Source: Ottelia alismoides
Lineage: Eukaryota; Streptophyta; Magnoliopsida; Alismatales; Hydrocharitaceae
Assembly: GCA_037367405.1 (NCBI GenBank)
Contig: JAZKJV010000389.1
Location: 992,001 to 1,056,000 of the forward strand
DNA length: 64,000 bases
Direction of reading: 5' to 3'
The notes under the pieces: model-generated
Databases searched by the model: none
What the model saw: only the letters and a program-made list of their open reading frames with translations
Told to the model about the DNA's origin: nothing
Shown here: piece after piece, positions 1-12,102 of the stretch
Position numbering within the stretch: the first letter of the stretch is position 1
Layout: each line of letters begins with the position of its first letter
Made by a program: the position numbers and the translations under genes

Positions 1-1286
1 TTTACTAACACTAATTAACAAATACCTTGTTATAAATAATTAATCGTAATTGTTGTATATTCATACCTACATTATTGTGCTTATATTTTATGTGTTTCTT
101 ATATATTAAAAATCAAATAAAATTATCATAATATTAAGCAGCCATAATTTAACATTATTTATAAATTAGAAATCCAAAAAAATAAAAAAGAAATAAAAAT
201 AAGTATGTTTAATACTTTAAAAATACTTGCAAAAATATTCTCTTTGCATATATAGTATTTTCTCTCTTTGAGTTCTAAATGAAAGTTCATGTTGAACATT
301 TTTTCTGATTCTACTCCTAATTATTTTTTTGATTTATCCTTAATTTATTCAATTATCTAGATTCTGACTGGGCCACTTGGCATCACCTGCTTGAACCATG
401 TGGCCCGCTCATGTTTCACCACCCACCTTCTTTCCTAGCTGCTCGACCCATATGATCAGGAGTCTCTCCCTTCACCCACACCCCTTCCTTGGCCGTTGGA
501 TCGTAAGATCCAAAGGCTGTCCATCATCTTCAACCTCCAGCTGGTGCAACAGTTCACCAACCACCCTAATTTCTTAACTTCTCCAACCTTCCTCTCTCAT
601 TGATTACTTCCCTAACGTCTAACCCTAAGTTCCACCTTCGATGGCAACCACCAAACTTCCTCCAACCCTAACTCCATCATCGGATCTGGGCAGTTGAAGC
701 AACCCCACAACCACATGCAACCTCCCAACTTCCTTTCCCATAAAACTCCTCTCCGGGCATCCTCAAATGTTATCCGCCTTCGCTTGAGAAACCTCCTAGC
801 CATTCTTCCTCCTTAATGACAATAGAGAGAGAGAGAGAGCGATGATAGTGGTTTATTTTGGCGAGATTCAAGGCAAATTAGCCTTACCACAACCTTATCA
901 GAAGGACTGCTCGAGCTTCCAACTTCAGCCGAGTTGGTCAAATGATGACTGGAGCATAGAGCTCCAACTCCAGGCCCGTGATTCCTTTTCTCTATCGTCT
1001 TCTTCGTCTTCCTCTGTCTCACTTTGATCTACAGGTAAGTTCCAATCTTAATGTTTTTGTGTATTTTCTCTATTTTATTCATTCACACTCGCTCATTCAA
1101 TACATTATCTAAGCCTGTCTATCTCATCGTAGTTGCATTGTCATTCTTGCTCACTCATCTCCTTCTTTATTCCGCTTCTCCATCTTTGTTACCACCTCAC
1201 ATCCTTCTTCTTGTAAGGAAGAAGAACCCGGCTAAGGTTTTCTCCCTCGTCTACGATTGAGCCTCCATCTTGCCTCAAAAACCTAT
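1..1286. other. Non-coding flank, AT-rich then CT-rich
   Basis: The first 350 bases are very AT-rich and the rest is pyrimidine-rich. I see no convincing gene. A short (AG)n microsatellite lies at about 824-839. Short open frames here lack any recognisable domain. The stretch ends at the first base of the CACTA terminal motif. Confidence 0.6.
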
Positions 1287-1830
1287 CACTACAAACTGGA
1301 CAGCCTTTGGGGACGGTTATTGGGGATGGTCAATCAGCAATCGTCCCCTATACTACTTTAGGGGACGGCTGTTTGCTGCTCGTCCCCTCTGTAAAGGTTT
1401 AGCGATGGTCGGTTATGACCGCCCCCTTTTACATGACAATTAGGGACGGTTATATGACCGTCCCCGGAACAAGCCTTTAGGGGACGGTCATAACCGTCCC
1501 TGTTACTTCACTGTGGCCGTCGCATATAATTGAAAGTAAAGGGGACGGTTACAACCGTCCCTTATGGTTAGTTTTATGGGACGGTTGCATAACCGTCCCT
1601 ATAACCTCTGTAAATGGCGTGCTGGGAAAAATATCTGTAACCATAGGGGACGGTCAACTTGCGACCGTCCCCGATTATTATTATAAGGGACGGTTGTAAC
1701 CGTCGCTTTAAATAATAATCGGGGACGGTTTAATAACTGTCCCTAAAAATTATCAGAGGGGACGGTCCACTTATAACCGTCGCCGATTATTAGTAAAAGG
1801 GATGGTCGAACGACCGTCCCCGATGGTAAT
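1287..1830. repeat. CACTA terminal motif plus subterminal inverted-pair array
   Basis: Behind the CACTACAA terminus are about seventeen copies of a GGGGACGGT-like motif in both orientations. Many are arranged as close inverted pairs (for example 1480-1500, 1540-1562, 1577-1600, 1646-1673, 1722-1745 and 1799-1823), each able to form a short hairpin. In En/Spm elements such arrays are the binding sites of the element's own TnpA-type protein; that role is inferred here from position and pattern. Confidence 0.8.
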
Positions 1831-2637
1831 ATACACATCCCCGCCGAACCCATCTTCCTCATTCTTCCTCATTCCGCCTTTCGATCCCCATCGCACTCCG
1901 GCCTCCTCCATCGCCCTCCTGCTTCCTCCTCCACCCTCCGACGTCCATCCTCGCGCCCCTTGCCCTCCGGCCTCCGCCTCCACCCTCCGGCGTCCCCCAT
2001 CTCGCCCGTTGCCCTCCGGCGTCCGTCCTCCGGCCTCCACCTCCTCCTCCGCCATCCGACCTCCTCCTCGGCACTCCAGCCTCCGCCCATCGACACCGGC
2101 CTCCACGTCCTCATTTGGATGTAAGTTTTTTTTAAACTTTCTGGTTATTTATTAATATATTATGCTTGCTTTAATTTCATAATCTTAATTTGTATGTATA
2201 GATTTGTTAAAGAATTATTTATTGTAAAAGGATTGTTTATTGTTTGTAGTTAACATGAATGTAAAAGCATTGTTTAGTTTTATAATCTTATTATGCTTGC
2301 TTATGATGTGAATATGAAGATATTTTAAGGTGCATAGATGTGAATGTAAGTGTAATATATGAAAGTGCATGCATATGATGTGAATGTAAAGTTGTTGTGA
2401 ATGATGGTGTATAGATATGAATGTGATGATAGTATGTGAAGGTGTACATATTTGAGTTTGAGGGTAGTATGTATAGATGCGGTGGTATGATGGATAAATC
2501 CTGTTCATTGTTATACAAACACCAAAAGGTGTAGATGCATGATGTGAATGAAAAATTGTATGATCTGAATGTGTAAAGGTATGATGTCAATGTGAAGTTT
2601 TATGACATGAACGTGTAGAGGTATGATGCAAATGTGA
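1831..2637 (+). other. CACTA leader: GC-rich then AT-rich degenerate repeats
   Basis: 1840-2120 is a CT/GC-rich stretch whose plus-strand reading is proline/serine-rich low complexity. 2121-2637 is AT-rich and dominated by loose copies of GATGTGAATGTAA-like words. No conserved domain is visible. By position this is the untranslated leader or first-intron region of the transposon. Confidence 0.45.
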
Positions 2638-3154
2638 GATATTTGTGTATAGCCGATTCATTTTCCTTCGAGCCTATGTGTCGCAACCTGCCCTGCCAAC
2701 CGCTGCTCCTGAACCCGATTTGTCGGGAGGAGGAGGGGTAGACCAAAACCGGAGTCTCTGGATCGAAGGCCAAGTGTGCCACATGATATTTAGTAGAATA
2801 TTTGTTCATTAAGTAGAATATTTGTGTATAGCCGATTCATTTTCCTTCGAGCCTACGTACCGCAGCCTGCTCTGCCAAGCGCTGCTCCTGAACCAGATTT
2901 GTCGGGAGGAGGAGGGGTAGACCGAGACCGGACTCTCTGGATCGAAGGCCAAGTGTGCCACATGATATTTAGTAGAATATTTGTTCATTAAGTAGAATAT
3001 TTGTGTATAGCCGATTCATTTTCCTTCGAGCCTATGTGCCGCAGCCTGCCCTGCCAAGCGCTGCTCCTGAACCCGATTCATCGGGAGGAGGAGGGGTAGA
3101 CCGAGACCGGACTCTCTGGATCGAAGGCCAAGTGTGCCACATGATATTTAGTTA
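2638..3154 (+). repeat. Three tandem copies of a 179-bp repeat
   Basis: The string TGTATAGCCGATTCATTTTCC recurs with an exact 179-bp period (AGCCG at 2651, 2830 and 3009). The copies are nearly identical over their length, ending each time near AAGTGTGCCACATGATATTTAG. The block sits between the CACTA leader and the transposase. Such internal minisatellites are common in CACTA elements. Confidence 0.9.
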
Positions 3155-3258
3155 GGTTGTAAAACCTGTTAGCTACCCTAGTTAATAATGATGTCATGTT
3201 GTTGTTATGAACATTACCAAACATTTTTGAAATTAACTTTGGATCTTACCTTTAGGCA

Positions 3259-5850
3259 ATGGACAAAAGTTGGATGAACAAAAGATTCGATGACTATCGG
3301 ACGTATAATAAAGGAGTTATCGGATTCATAGACTGGGCTTTTCGATATGAATCGCACTATCATATTGTAGGAGGTGAAGGAGATAAGATACATTGTCCTT
3401 GCATAAGATGCAAAAATACTTTGACCCAAAATCGAGCCACAGTTTACGAGCATTTGATATTAAATGGATTTTGGCTACATTATACGAATTGGACATATCA
3501 TGGTGAAGGAGTTAATTTAGAAGAAGATAGTAATGTCCACGGTGATACTGAAAGAGATGTCTCAGAAATACAAGACCGTGATGCTATATTTGAGATGGTA
3601 GATAACATTCGAGGACATGACACCGATGAAATGATGGATTCGCTTCCGGATACATTGCATGAAAAAATACAAGATGCAGAGAAGCCATTATGCTCAGGAG
3701 TCAAAATGTCTCGATTACGTTTTCTTCTGGAGATGTTTAAGATAAAAGTGAAGAATCGGTGTACAGCGGTTACGATGACAGATGTCTTACTTTTGATCAG
3801 GACATTATTAAATAATCCAGAAAACTTTCCAAAGGACTGGAAGGACGCTAAGTCTAGATTTTGTGCACTTGGACTGAACTACGAGAAAATTGACGCATGT
3901 CCGAACGACTGCATTTTATATTGGAAGGATTACTCAAATTTAGATAAATGTCCTGACTGCAAAAGTAGCAGATATAAGAATAATGATAATGATTCGAAGA
4001 GGAAAAAACCAGAGAAGATTTTACGGTTCTTTCCTTTGATTCCCCGATTACAGTGATTGTATTCATACGAAAGAACAGCTAAAATGATGATATGGCACAG
4101 TAATATCAAAAAGAAAGATGTAACCGGTGTTATGCGACATCCATCAGATACAGAGGAGTGGAGCAAGTTTGATGAAATGTATCCATCGTTTTCTGAAGAA
4201 GTAAGAAACGTACGATTGGGTCTTGCTTCTGACGGCTTTAATCCATTCGGAAATATGAGTACGAGTTACTCTATTTGGCCTATGATACTTGTTACATATA
4301 ATCTGCCACCATGGATGTCAATGGCATCTTCCTTTATGATGATGTTGTTATTGATACATGGTCCTAAGGGGTCAGGTAATGCGATAGATACATATATGCA
4401 ACCTTTGATTGACGAACTAAAGATTCTGTGGAATTCTGGAGTGAGTACGTATGATGCGGAAAAGAAAGAATTCTTTACAATGCGTGCTTCTTTATTGTGG
4501 ACAATTAATGATTTTTCAGCATATGCCAATTTATCAGGATGGAGTACGAAAGGTAAACTCGCATGTCCGATTTGTATGGATAAAACACATTCGACATGGC
4601 TAAATGCGAGTACGAAACATTGTTATTTGGGACATCGTCGTTTCTTACCGGTCAGTCATAGATGGTTAAGAAGTGAAAATAATTAGGGTGTCGTTTGGAC
4701 GTCGTTTGGACGTCGTTTAAGAAGTTCGATGGACAGTCGTTTGGACGTCGTTTAAGTTTGACTCGCCGATCAAGAAGCACAATGTGGATGGAATAAAAAA
4801 ATTTGGGAAACTTCTCTCTAGGCCGATTAACTAAGAGGAAGAATACAGGTGGATGGCGAAAACAAAGTATATTCTTTCAGGAGCTGCCCTACTGGCATAC
4901 TTTACAGGTCCGTCACAACTTGGACGTGATGCATATAGAGAAGAATGTTATGGAAAATATTCTTTCAATTTTGAATATCTCTAGTACTGCCAAAGACAGT
5001 TTGCGAGCCAGACGTGATCTAATACAATTGGGTATCCGACCCGAATTACATCCGATTGAGTCTGACAATTCTAAAGTAATAATTCCCGAAGCAGTGTATA
5101 CTTTATCCAGTGCTGACAAAGATAAGATACTGAATTTTATTAAATCAATTAGAGTATCTGATGGATTCTCCTCTCAAATTAGCAGATGCATAAATATGAC
5201 GGAAAGAAAGATATCGTCATTAAAAAGTCATGATTGTCATGTACTTATGCAAGTTCATTTTCCGTTGTCAATCAGAGGAGTTGTACATCCAGATGTTTTG
5301 TAGCCACTAATTGAACTCAGTCAGTTTTTAAAGCTTTGTGTTCGAAGACTTTAGACCCGGAAGTATTGTTCAGACTAGAGACAGATATAGTTATAACTTT
5401 ATGTAAGCTGGAGCAGCTCTTTCCACCTACATTTTTTGATATAATGGTTCATCTCATTATTCATCTTGCTAGCGAAGCCCGGATATGTGGTCCTGTGCAG
5501 TATCGATGGATGTATCCAATTGAAAGATATCTACGGAAATTAAAGAATATGGTATTTAACAAAGCTGCACCTGAAGGTTGTATTGCCGAGGGATATTTAT
5601 GTGAAGAATGTATCACATTTTGTGATATGTATATGGGTGATGGAAAGAGTATTAGATTCGATAGGTTTGAATGAAATAATGATGGTGAGTTGTGGACAGA
5701 AGATCCAAATAAACTTTGGATATTTCAACAGAATGGCCGAGCTATCCTAAAGAGTACCTGTCGTAGTATTTCAGACATTGAAAGAGATCTTATTCATTAT
5801 TATATTTTGATGCAAGTAGACGAGGTTGATTCTTTCTTTGAAGAGTTTCA
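3259..5850 (+). pseudogene. CACTA tnp2-type transposase, broken
   Basis: The reading begins MDKSWMNKR, the start of the Transpos_assoc domain found at the N-terminus of CACTA TnpD proteins. Next come the segment HCPCIRCKN, a cysteine-rich stretch (CPNDCILYWKDY, KCPDCKSSRY) and the tnp2 transposase core (residues read from about 4057-4680, e.g. FNPFGNMSTSYSIWPM and NLPPWMSM). The RHNLDVMHIEKNVMENI block follows near 4920, then a DUF4218-like C-terminal part (HLASEARICGPVQYRWMYPI, 5460-5650). An in-frame TGA at 4054 looks like CGA to TGA. The frame is lost around 4690-4800, where a short tandem duplication lies, and again near 5300-5340. Homology stops near 5850, short of the usual C-terminus. 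In an active element this protein would cut at the CACTA ends; this copy cannot make it. Confidence 0.85.
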
Positions 5851-5959
5851 GTCAACAACCACTAGCAAATCAGTCCCCTTAGACCCACCCGCCTGTAGTG
5901 TATCATTGGATTCTTCCTTGTTTCTTGGTTTGGAACTAACCCCTGCAGGTACTTGAGCT

Positions 5960-7128
5960 CTTCACTGATCATAGAAATTCCAAGTACTCTTATCTCTTCC
6001 TTCTTCTCCCACTTCACTTCATCATTAGAGAGAATCAAGGTTCCTACGACCTTGAATCCTCCACATCATTTTCATGAGGGGTTAAGGTATATTCCTCAAC
6101 CTTCATAAACTATAAAAGATCGTGGAGGAGGAATAGGAGATTCGTCGGAGCTCTGCTTCATCGTCATCGAGAGACGTTGAGCACGGAGGAGGAGAAGTAG
6201 TAGTAGTTGTCGGATCAGTCCCAATGGGGCAAGATCCAATGACCTAATGGCAACCACATCATCTTCTCCGAGGCATCGATTCTAGACTCGCGTCCGAACC
6301 ATAACCAACCATTAGAGGGTCGCGATGAGTCCCGAGCCTCCATTTCTCTCGAGCCTAGCAATCATGGCATGTGGAGTGGGGAAATTGTAGGCGCGGCCCT
6401 CTATTTTTTTAAATTACAGATAAGTCCTCACCCATGGTTAACTTACATACATATTCATGTAGTTTTGTTTATTTTCAATTAAATCTCTGTAATTGTACAT
6501 AAATAAAGTTATTTATATTGCAATTATACCCTCTGTGTTGTTGATTTAACAACTTCTAATCTCGATACCTATTTTTAATGAAATTGATGACGTTTGAAAG
6601 CTCTTTTCATGCTTTTTAATTTGGTGCACTATTCACTATTTTGACACTTACATCACGTACTAAGTTTTAGAGGACTTAACTTGTTCATTAAACCTAATAA
6701 TTGACCTTAAAATTGAATTAATTTATTGTTAATGGTCACATTGATGCATTGATTCTCATTAAGTTTTAATTAGTTTCACAAGCCATTAAATTAATTAATC
6801 AGGAGTAATATTATGTGAGTGTGCCTTTATTGTATGTTGCATTTGCATCGTAGTTTGTTCATGTAATTTGTATGAGTGGCATAAAATGATTTGAAAATTC
6901 ATGTATTATTTGTGTGTTGCATTTACTTGACCTAGAACACTATCAAATTAATGAATTAAATATTTAAATTCTAGATTAAATTAATTAATTGCTCATATCC
7001 CTGTGTTCGACCCTGGACTTGTCCAGGTATAAATTAAAATCGATTCCTTTTCATAAAGACATTTGTTCGATTTTGATCGATTTCTAATTGGCCATACTAA
7101 AACAATAATTAATTAACACTGCTGATTA
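5960..7128. other. Non-coding, AT-rich; possible LTR-element debris
   Basis: I see no gene. 6400-7128 is AT-rich. At 7012-7027 there is a perfect palindromic hairpin CCTGGAC-TT-GTCCAGG in the context CTGTGTTCGACCCTGGACTTG. It resembles a motif I recall from the untranslated part of some plant Ty3/gypsy elements, but no gypsy coding sequence adjoins it. Confidence 0.35.
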
Positions 7129-7747
7129 GTGTTTCATCACCCCCATCCAACACCATCACCTCCTGTAGCCTCCACCTTCCATTGTCTAACATCCAACCTC
7201 TTCCCAGTGCCAACTGCTATTTCCTCATCACAAACATCCAATGCTACCACCTGCTCTTGCTCTCATCACCAACACTGTCACCTGCATCTCTCCTCATCGC
7301 CCGCGCCGCCAGCTGCACCACCTCTCATCGTTATATGCCTCCAGCATTATTTCCTGCACCTGTCCTCATCATTGTACACCTCCATCATCATTTCCTACAC
7401 ATGTCCTCATCATTGTGCACCTCCAACACCGCACCCATTCGGTTCTACAACAACCTCTAGCTTGTTGCTGCTCTCTGCCATCCAGTCAGCACCTCTGGAC
7501 CGTTATCGACCTCCAGTATCACATCTAGGAGCAATAACCTACTCTTTCCAGGCCTTAAAGCCCTTCTATTGGTTATTATTTCTCTATTAGGAAGTTACTC
7601 CAGTGTTTCTTTTTCGAATCTTACTATGATTGCTACTTGAAGAAGCCATCATGACACAGGTTTCATGATCTTTGATTACTTTTGTTTTGATTTTTTGATG
7701 ATGTTTCAGTTGTTATTATTGGTTTGGTTCTATATAAGTTGTGAAAT

Positions 7748-10700
7748 ATGTCTGAGATAGTAGATTCATCTACTCACGAAGAGGAAATGAAGAACCCCTT
7801 TCTCTGGTTCCATTACCAAGATGGATGGTACAAATTGTGTGCTTTGGTCCTAATCCCTTCTGAATGTAGTAGAGGGACATGATAAAGAACACATCATTAC
7901 CAAGGAAGAATCAACCGAGAAGACAACCACGAATGCAATGTGGAAAAAGGATAATGCTATGGCCAAGACGTGGATCTTGAGTAGTTGCATCTTGCATATT
8001 GCAAATGATAATGTGCATTACAAGATGGCTAAATACTTGTAGGATAGTCTTCACAAGACATACTCAAAAGAGAAGAACTATGTATATATCCTTTGAACAT
8101 ATGGCTATATGTCTCAACTGAAGCAAAATGGTGATCCCCTCACCCAATTCTATTCATCATTGAATTCTGGGTTCTAGATATTGAACTCGATATGCCATTT
8201 GTACCTGTCCAACGTAGATTGCCTTTAGAAATCAATTGATGGTTGGAATTTTTCTTGGAGGGCTAGACCCTACATATGAGGCCGTTAGATCACATACTAT
8301 CACTGCATCTAAGAATCCATCCATGGAAGAAGCCTTCAACATGCTTAACAGGTCGTCTATATCCCTTTCAACAAAGGTTTGGGATGAGGTCCCATCGGCT
8401 ATGGCCATACCCTCAGGTAGAGGTCGAGGGACTTTCTTTTGAGGTAGGGAATGTGGTCATGATTTTGGGTGCAGAAAGCCATTGTGCACTTACTGTGGCC
8501 GCCTAGGTCACACTGAGGACTGATGTTGGGGAAAGCATGGAAGACCCCCGATGGCTCATCAGGCCATCCCAACATAGGAGGACACCTCGTTGGGTATATC
8601 CAGAGAAGAATATGGGGATTTAATGCATCAGTTGAGCAATCATGGGGTTGCATCACAGCGATCTTCGTCAGGAGTAGGAACTACCATAGGCACTACCTCT
8701 ACCGATGCCGCAGGTATACCTATATTTGTGTTGTGTATGTAATGATTTATTTAGTTCCTCCGATTAGCTAGTAGACTCAGGTGTGTCACGACACATCAAC
8801 TGTAACAAAAATCAATTGCCACATTTTGAGATGTTGCACCATGTCTTACCATTGTGGTGCCAGATGGCAAGCAGTCCCCTATTGCCGAACAAGGGGAGAT
8901 TCAACTAACTTCAAATATATATCTTAATAATGTTTTCCTAACTTTTGAGTTTCCTATGAGTCTTTTGTCTATATCTGGAATTACTAAGGAGCTTAATTGC
9001 CGAGATATTTTTGATCTAGTGTCTCTTGTTTTTAGGATATGTTGACAGATGAGGTGATTAGTTGTGGCTATGAAGAATGGGGTGTGCACCTTTTGACATA
9101 GTCTCCTTTTGCGGGTCATATTTCTACATCCACTAGAGAGACATCTGCTTACACATGGTACTTGCATCCTTGTCAATCACCTCTACCAAAATTAAGAAGA
9201 ATCCTTCCTCAAACTCCTGCATCCGTATCTCTACAGTGTGAAGCCTGTCAACTTGGAAAGCATCATAGGAGTTCCTTTCCAAGTCGTCCCAGTCGTGTCA
9301 GCAAGCCTATTTTTGATTTAGTACACTTTGATGTGTGGGGGCCTAGTCAGGTTTCAGATCATTTGGGTCATAGATTTTATGTGATTAATGTTGATGATTT
9401 TATTTGCATTTCATGTGTTTTTATTCTGAAGTCAAAATCTGGAGTCAATACTATTATGAAATACTTTCTTTGTGGAAATGAAAAATGTGTTTGGGTTTCA
9501 TGTCAAGTTATTCTTACTGATAATGCTCTTGACTTCTACAATTAATACCTTTGCTCGTTCCTGATCAAACATTTAATCATCCACCAAACATCATGCCCAT
9601 ATACATCTCAACAGAATGACATGGTCAAAAGGAAACACCATTGTATCCTTGATATGGCTCGTACTTTACTTGTTCAAAGTGCAACCCCTCTCAACTTTTG
9701 GGGCAATGCAGTTCTCACATCTACATATCTTATAAATCATATACCATCCACCATGTTGGAAGAACATATACCGTATTCTCTGCTCTTTCTCGACATGAAT
9801 TTAATCCATGTTCCACATAAAAACTTTCATGTACTTATTTTGTCCACATTCATTCTGTTGCCCGCGACAAACTCTCTCCCCAAGTTGTGAAATGTGTTTT
9901 TTTAGGCTACTCCAAAACTCAGAAGGGGTACCAGTATTATGATTCGGTACATCATCATTACCATGTTAGTGCGGATGTGACCTTCTTTGAGTCTATAACG
10001 TACTATTCGACCTCTGATTTTAGGGTAGCCTCACCTGATGAAATAGAAATTGACAGTCTCACTATGGCATCTTCTCAGATTGATTTTTCACATCAGTATA
10101 CTGGTGTCTCTGAGAATAAACCTTTTTTGGTTAATTTATACTCGTCGGATGGCACCTCCTACTTTCACACCAGCATCTGATCCTGAGGTATGCTAAGATA
10201 AGAATACTGATAAGCTTGTGTTTGAAGAAAATACATATACATACAAGCAAGATGTTGAGGAGGGGATTCAAGATTCTCAAGATCATTCTGATCCGCCCAT
10301 AACTCTTCGGGAAGGAAAATGTGCATGTACACTACATCCCATTTCCATCCATGTGTGGATAAGCAGACTGTTTGCGACATACAAGTCTTTTCTGGTTGGC
10401 CTGTGTGCTGTTACTATTCCTTCTACACATCAGCAGGAATTATTAGTTCCTACGTGGAATACTGCCGTGAAGGAAGAAATGTAGATTCTTCTGTCTAGAG
10501 GTACATAGCAGTTTGTTTATACTCCAAAGGATGTAACCGTGGTTGGCAGCCAATGGATCTTTACCAACAAATATCTTGCAGATGGTTCCGTGGAACATTA
10601 TAAAGCTCAATTGGTCACCAAGGGATATACTCAAACTTATGGGTTGGATTATTTCGACTCTTTTTCACTAGTGGATCGCCTTCCTACAACGAGGATTCTA

Positions 10701-11940
10701 ATTTTTGTTGTAGTCTAACTCTCATGGACACTTTACCAACTGGATGTAAAGAATGATTTTCTTTATGGAGATCTGAATGAAGAAGTATACATGCAACCAC
10801 CACCTGATTTTGAGACCAAGGAGGAGTATCAGAACATGTGCAGACTCTACAAAGCCATATATGGTCTTAAACAAATCCCTCGAGCGTGGTTTCTAAAACT
10901 ATCAGACATTCTGTCTAAGATTGGTTTTTTTTGCTCTATTGCCGATCATTCTCTATTTGTCAAAAATCAGAGAAGGGAACAGTTACTATGTTGTTATATA
11001 TTGATGACATAATTCTAACTGGGGACAATACTAGCGGCATAACATATACTAAAAGGTATCTTGTAGAGTGCTTTGTCACCAAAGACTTAGGAGAGCTTCG
11101 TTATTTCTTGGGCATCAAAGTTGTACGGAGTACTGGTGGCCTGATTCTCTCACAAAGGAAGTATGTTATGAATCTTCTACAAAAGATAGGAATGTTAGGG
11201 GCCAAACCAACATCTATTCCCTATGGATCACAATGCAAAATTGTATGAATATGCTGATGCAAAACAATAGAGGTGCCTGCTAGGTTAACTCATGTATGTT
11301 ACCATTACAAGGGCAGACATCTCTTTTGCACATAACAAGGCTAGGCAGTTCATGACCAAATCATGTCAAGTACACCGGGAGACACTCTTGATGATTCTGA
11401 GATACTTGAAATCTGCTCCAGGGAAAGGCCTACTATTTACATGTAGAAAGATACTTGATATTACAACCTATTCTGATGCTGACTATGCAGGTTGTCCTAT
11501 TGATAGAAAATCCACTACCGGATAATGCACCTATATTGGTGGTAACCTAATCAGATGGAGAAGCAAAAAACATGCCATTGTAGTAAGATCAATGCAGAAT
11601 CTATATATAGAGCAATGGCTCAAGCCACCACTGAACAAATGTGGATAAAGTTAGCTCTAAAGGATTTACATTTACCAGATTTATGCCCTATGATAATGTG
11701 CTGTGACAATGCTGTTGCAATGTTCATTACAAATAATCCTACCTTCCATGAATGCACCAAACATTTGGAGGTAGACTGCCATTATACAAGGGATATGATT
11801 CAACAAGGAAAAACATCAAGACAGAGTCTGTCACTTTAGAAGAGCAAGCATATGATGTTTTCACCAAACCTCTTACTCGATCCCTATTCATTAGATGTAT
11901 CTCCAAGCTGAGCATGATGGTCATTTATGCTCAAGCCTGA
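7748..11940 (+). pseudogene. copia A gag-pol remnant
   Basis: The gag starts near ATG 7748 (MSEIVDSSTH), with the KMDGTN motif in a shifted frame. A CCHC knuckle (CTYCGRLGHTED, then a stop and C) lies near 8485-8525. A protease-like VDSGVSRH is at about 8771. The integrase zinc part (CEACQLGKHH, 9238) and core (FDVWGP, then TDNALDF) follow. The normally invariant integrase glutamate in the N-G-V-A-E-R-K block is lysine here (NDMVKRK, about 9615). The RT spans 10500-11250 with LYIDDIILTGDN at about 10995, and RNase H with SDADYAGCP at about 11470. The ending VDCHYTRDMIQQGK and LSMMVIYAQA is typical of copia RNase H. At least six frameshifts or stops make it inactive. Confidence 0.85.
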
Positions 11941-11947
11941 GTGGGAG

Positions 11948-12102
11948 TATTGGCGTACGAGCTTTAGTTTATAGTTTGGAGGTCTAGATGTAACTGTTTC
12001 AGGAACCCTAAACTCCCCTCTGTATAAGGGAGTGCTATTCAATGAGAAAAGTAAACAATTTTTTCCCCATTTCTTTTGCTACATTCTAGATTTTCCATTA
12101 CA
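11948..12102 (+). repeat. Probable 3' LTR of copia A
   Basis: It follows directly on the polypurine tract GAGTGGGAG. It starts TATTGGCG (a likely mutated TGTTGGCG) and ends CCATTACA. About 155 bp is close to the size of the short LTRs (about 145-165 bp) of the other two copia elements here. It includes a promoter-like CTGTATAAGGGAG. No second copy exists to confirm the borders. Confidence 0.55.

Larger units (their letters stand above)
1287..5900 (+). mobile_element. Decayed CACTA (En/Spm-type) DNA transposon
   Basis: The left end is CACTACAAACTGG, the classical CACTA terminus, preceded by TAT. It is followed by a dense array of GGGACGGT/ACCGTCCC subterminal motifs, a GC-rich leader, a 179-bp tandem repeat and a broken tnp2-type transposase. 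This order is typical of autonomous plant CACTA elements. The right end is uncertain. Transposase homology stops near 5850, and the only terminal-like string is TGTAGTG at 5894-5900, followed by TAT. The mirrored subterminal array expected at a true right end is absent, so the element is probably right-truncated. All coding parts carry stops and frameshifts, so it is inactive. Confidence 0.8.
7129..12102 (+). mobile_element. 5'-truncated Ty1/copia retrotransposon (copia A)
   Basis: A copia-order polyprotein (gag, protease, integrase, RT, RNase H) is recognisable from about 7748 to 11937. It is preceded by a CT-rich leader like those of the two other copia elements in the window and followed by a polypurine tract (GAGTGGGAG, 11939-11947) and a short LTR. 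No 5' LTR or TGGTATCAGAGC primer binding site is seen upstream, so the 5' end is missing. Frameshifts and stops are frequent. It lies between the CACTA element and the PP2A gene, in the same orientation as the gene. Confidence 0.85.

Noticed and set aside
1802..2155. Proline/serine-rich open frame in the GC-rich CACTA leader, with mirror frames on the minus strand
   Set aside because: Low-complexity composition opens several frames at once, and no domain is visible.
7129..7590. Ser/Thr/Pro/His-rich open frames
   Set aside because: They lie in the CT-rich leader of copia A; all three frames are open because of composition.
9621..9890. Active integrase in copia A
   Set aside because: The conserved glutamate block reads NDMVKRK with lysine in place of glutamate, and flanking frames are broken.
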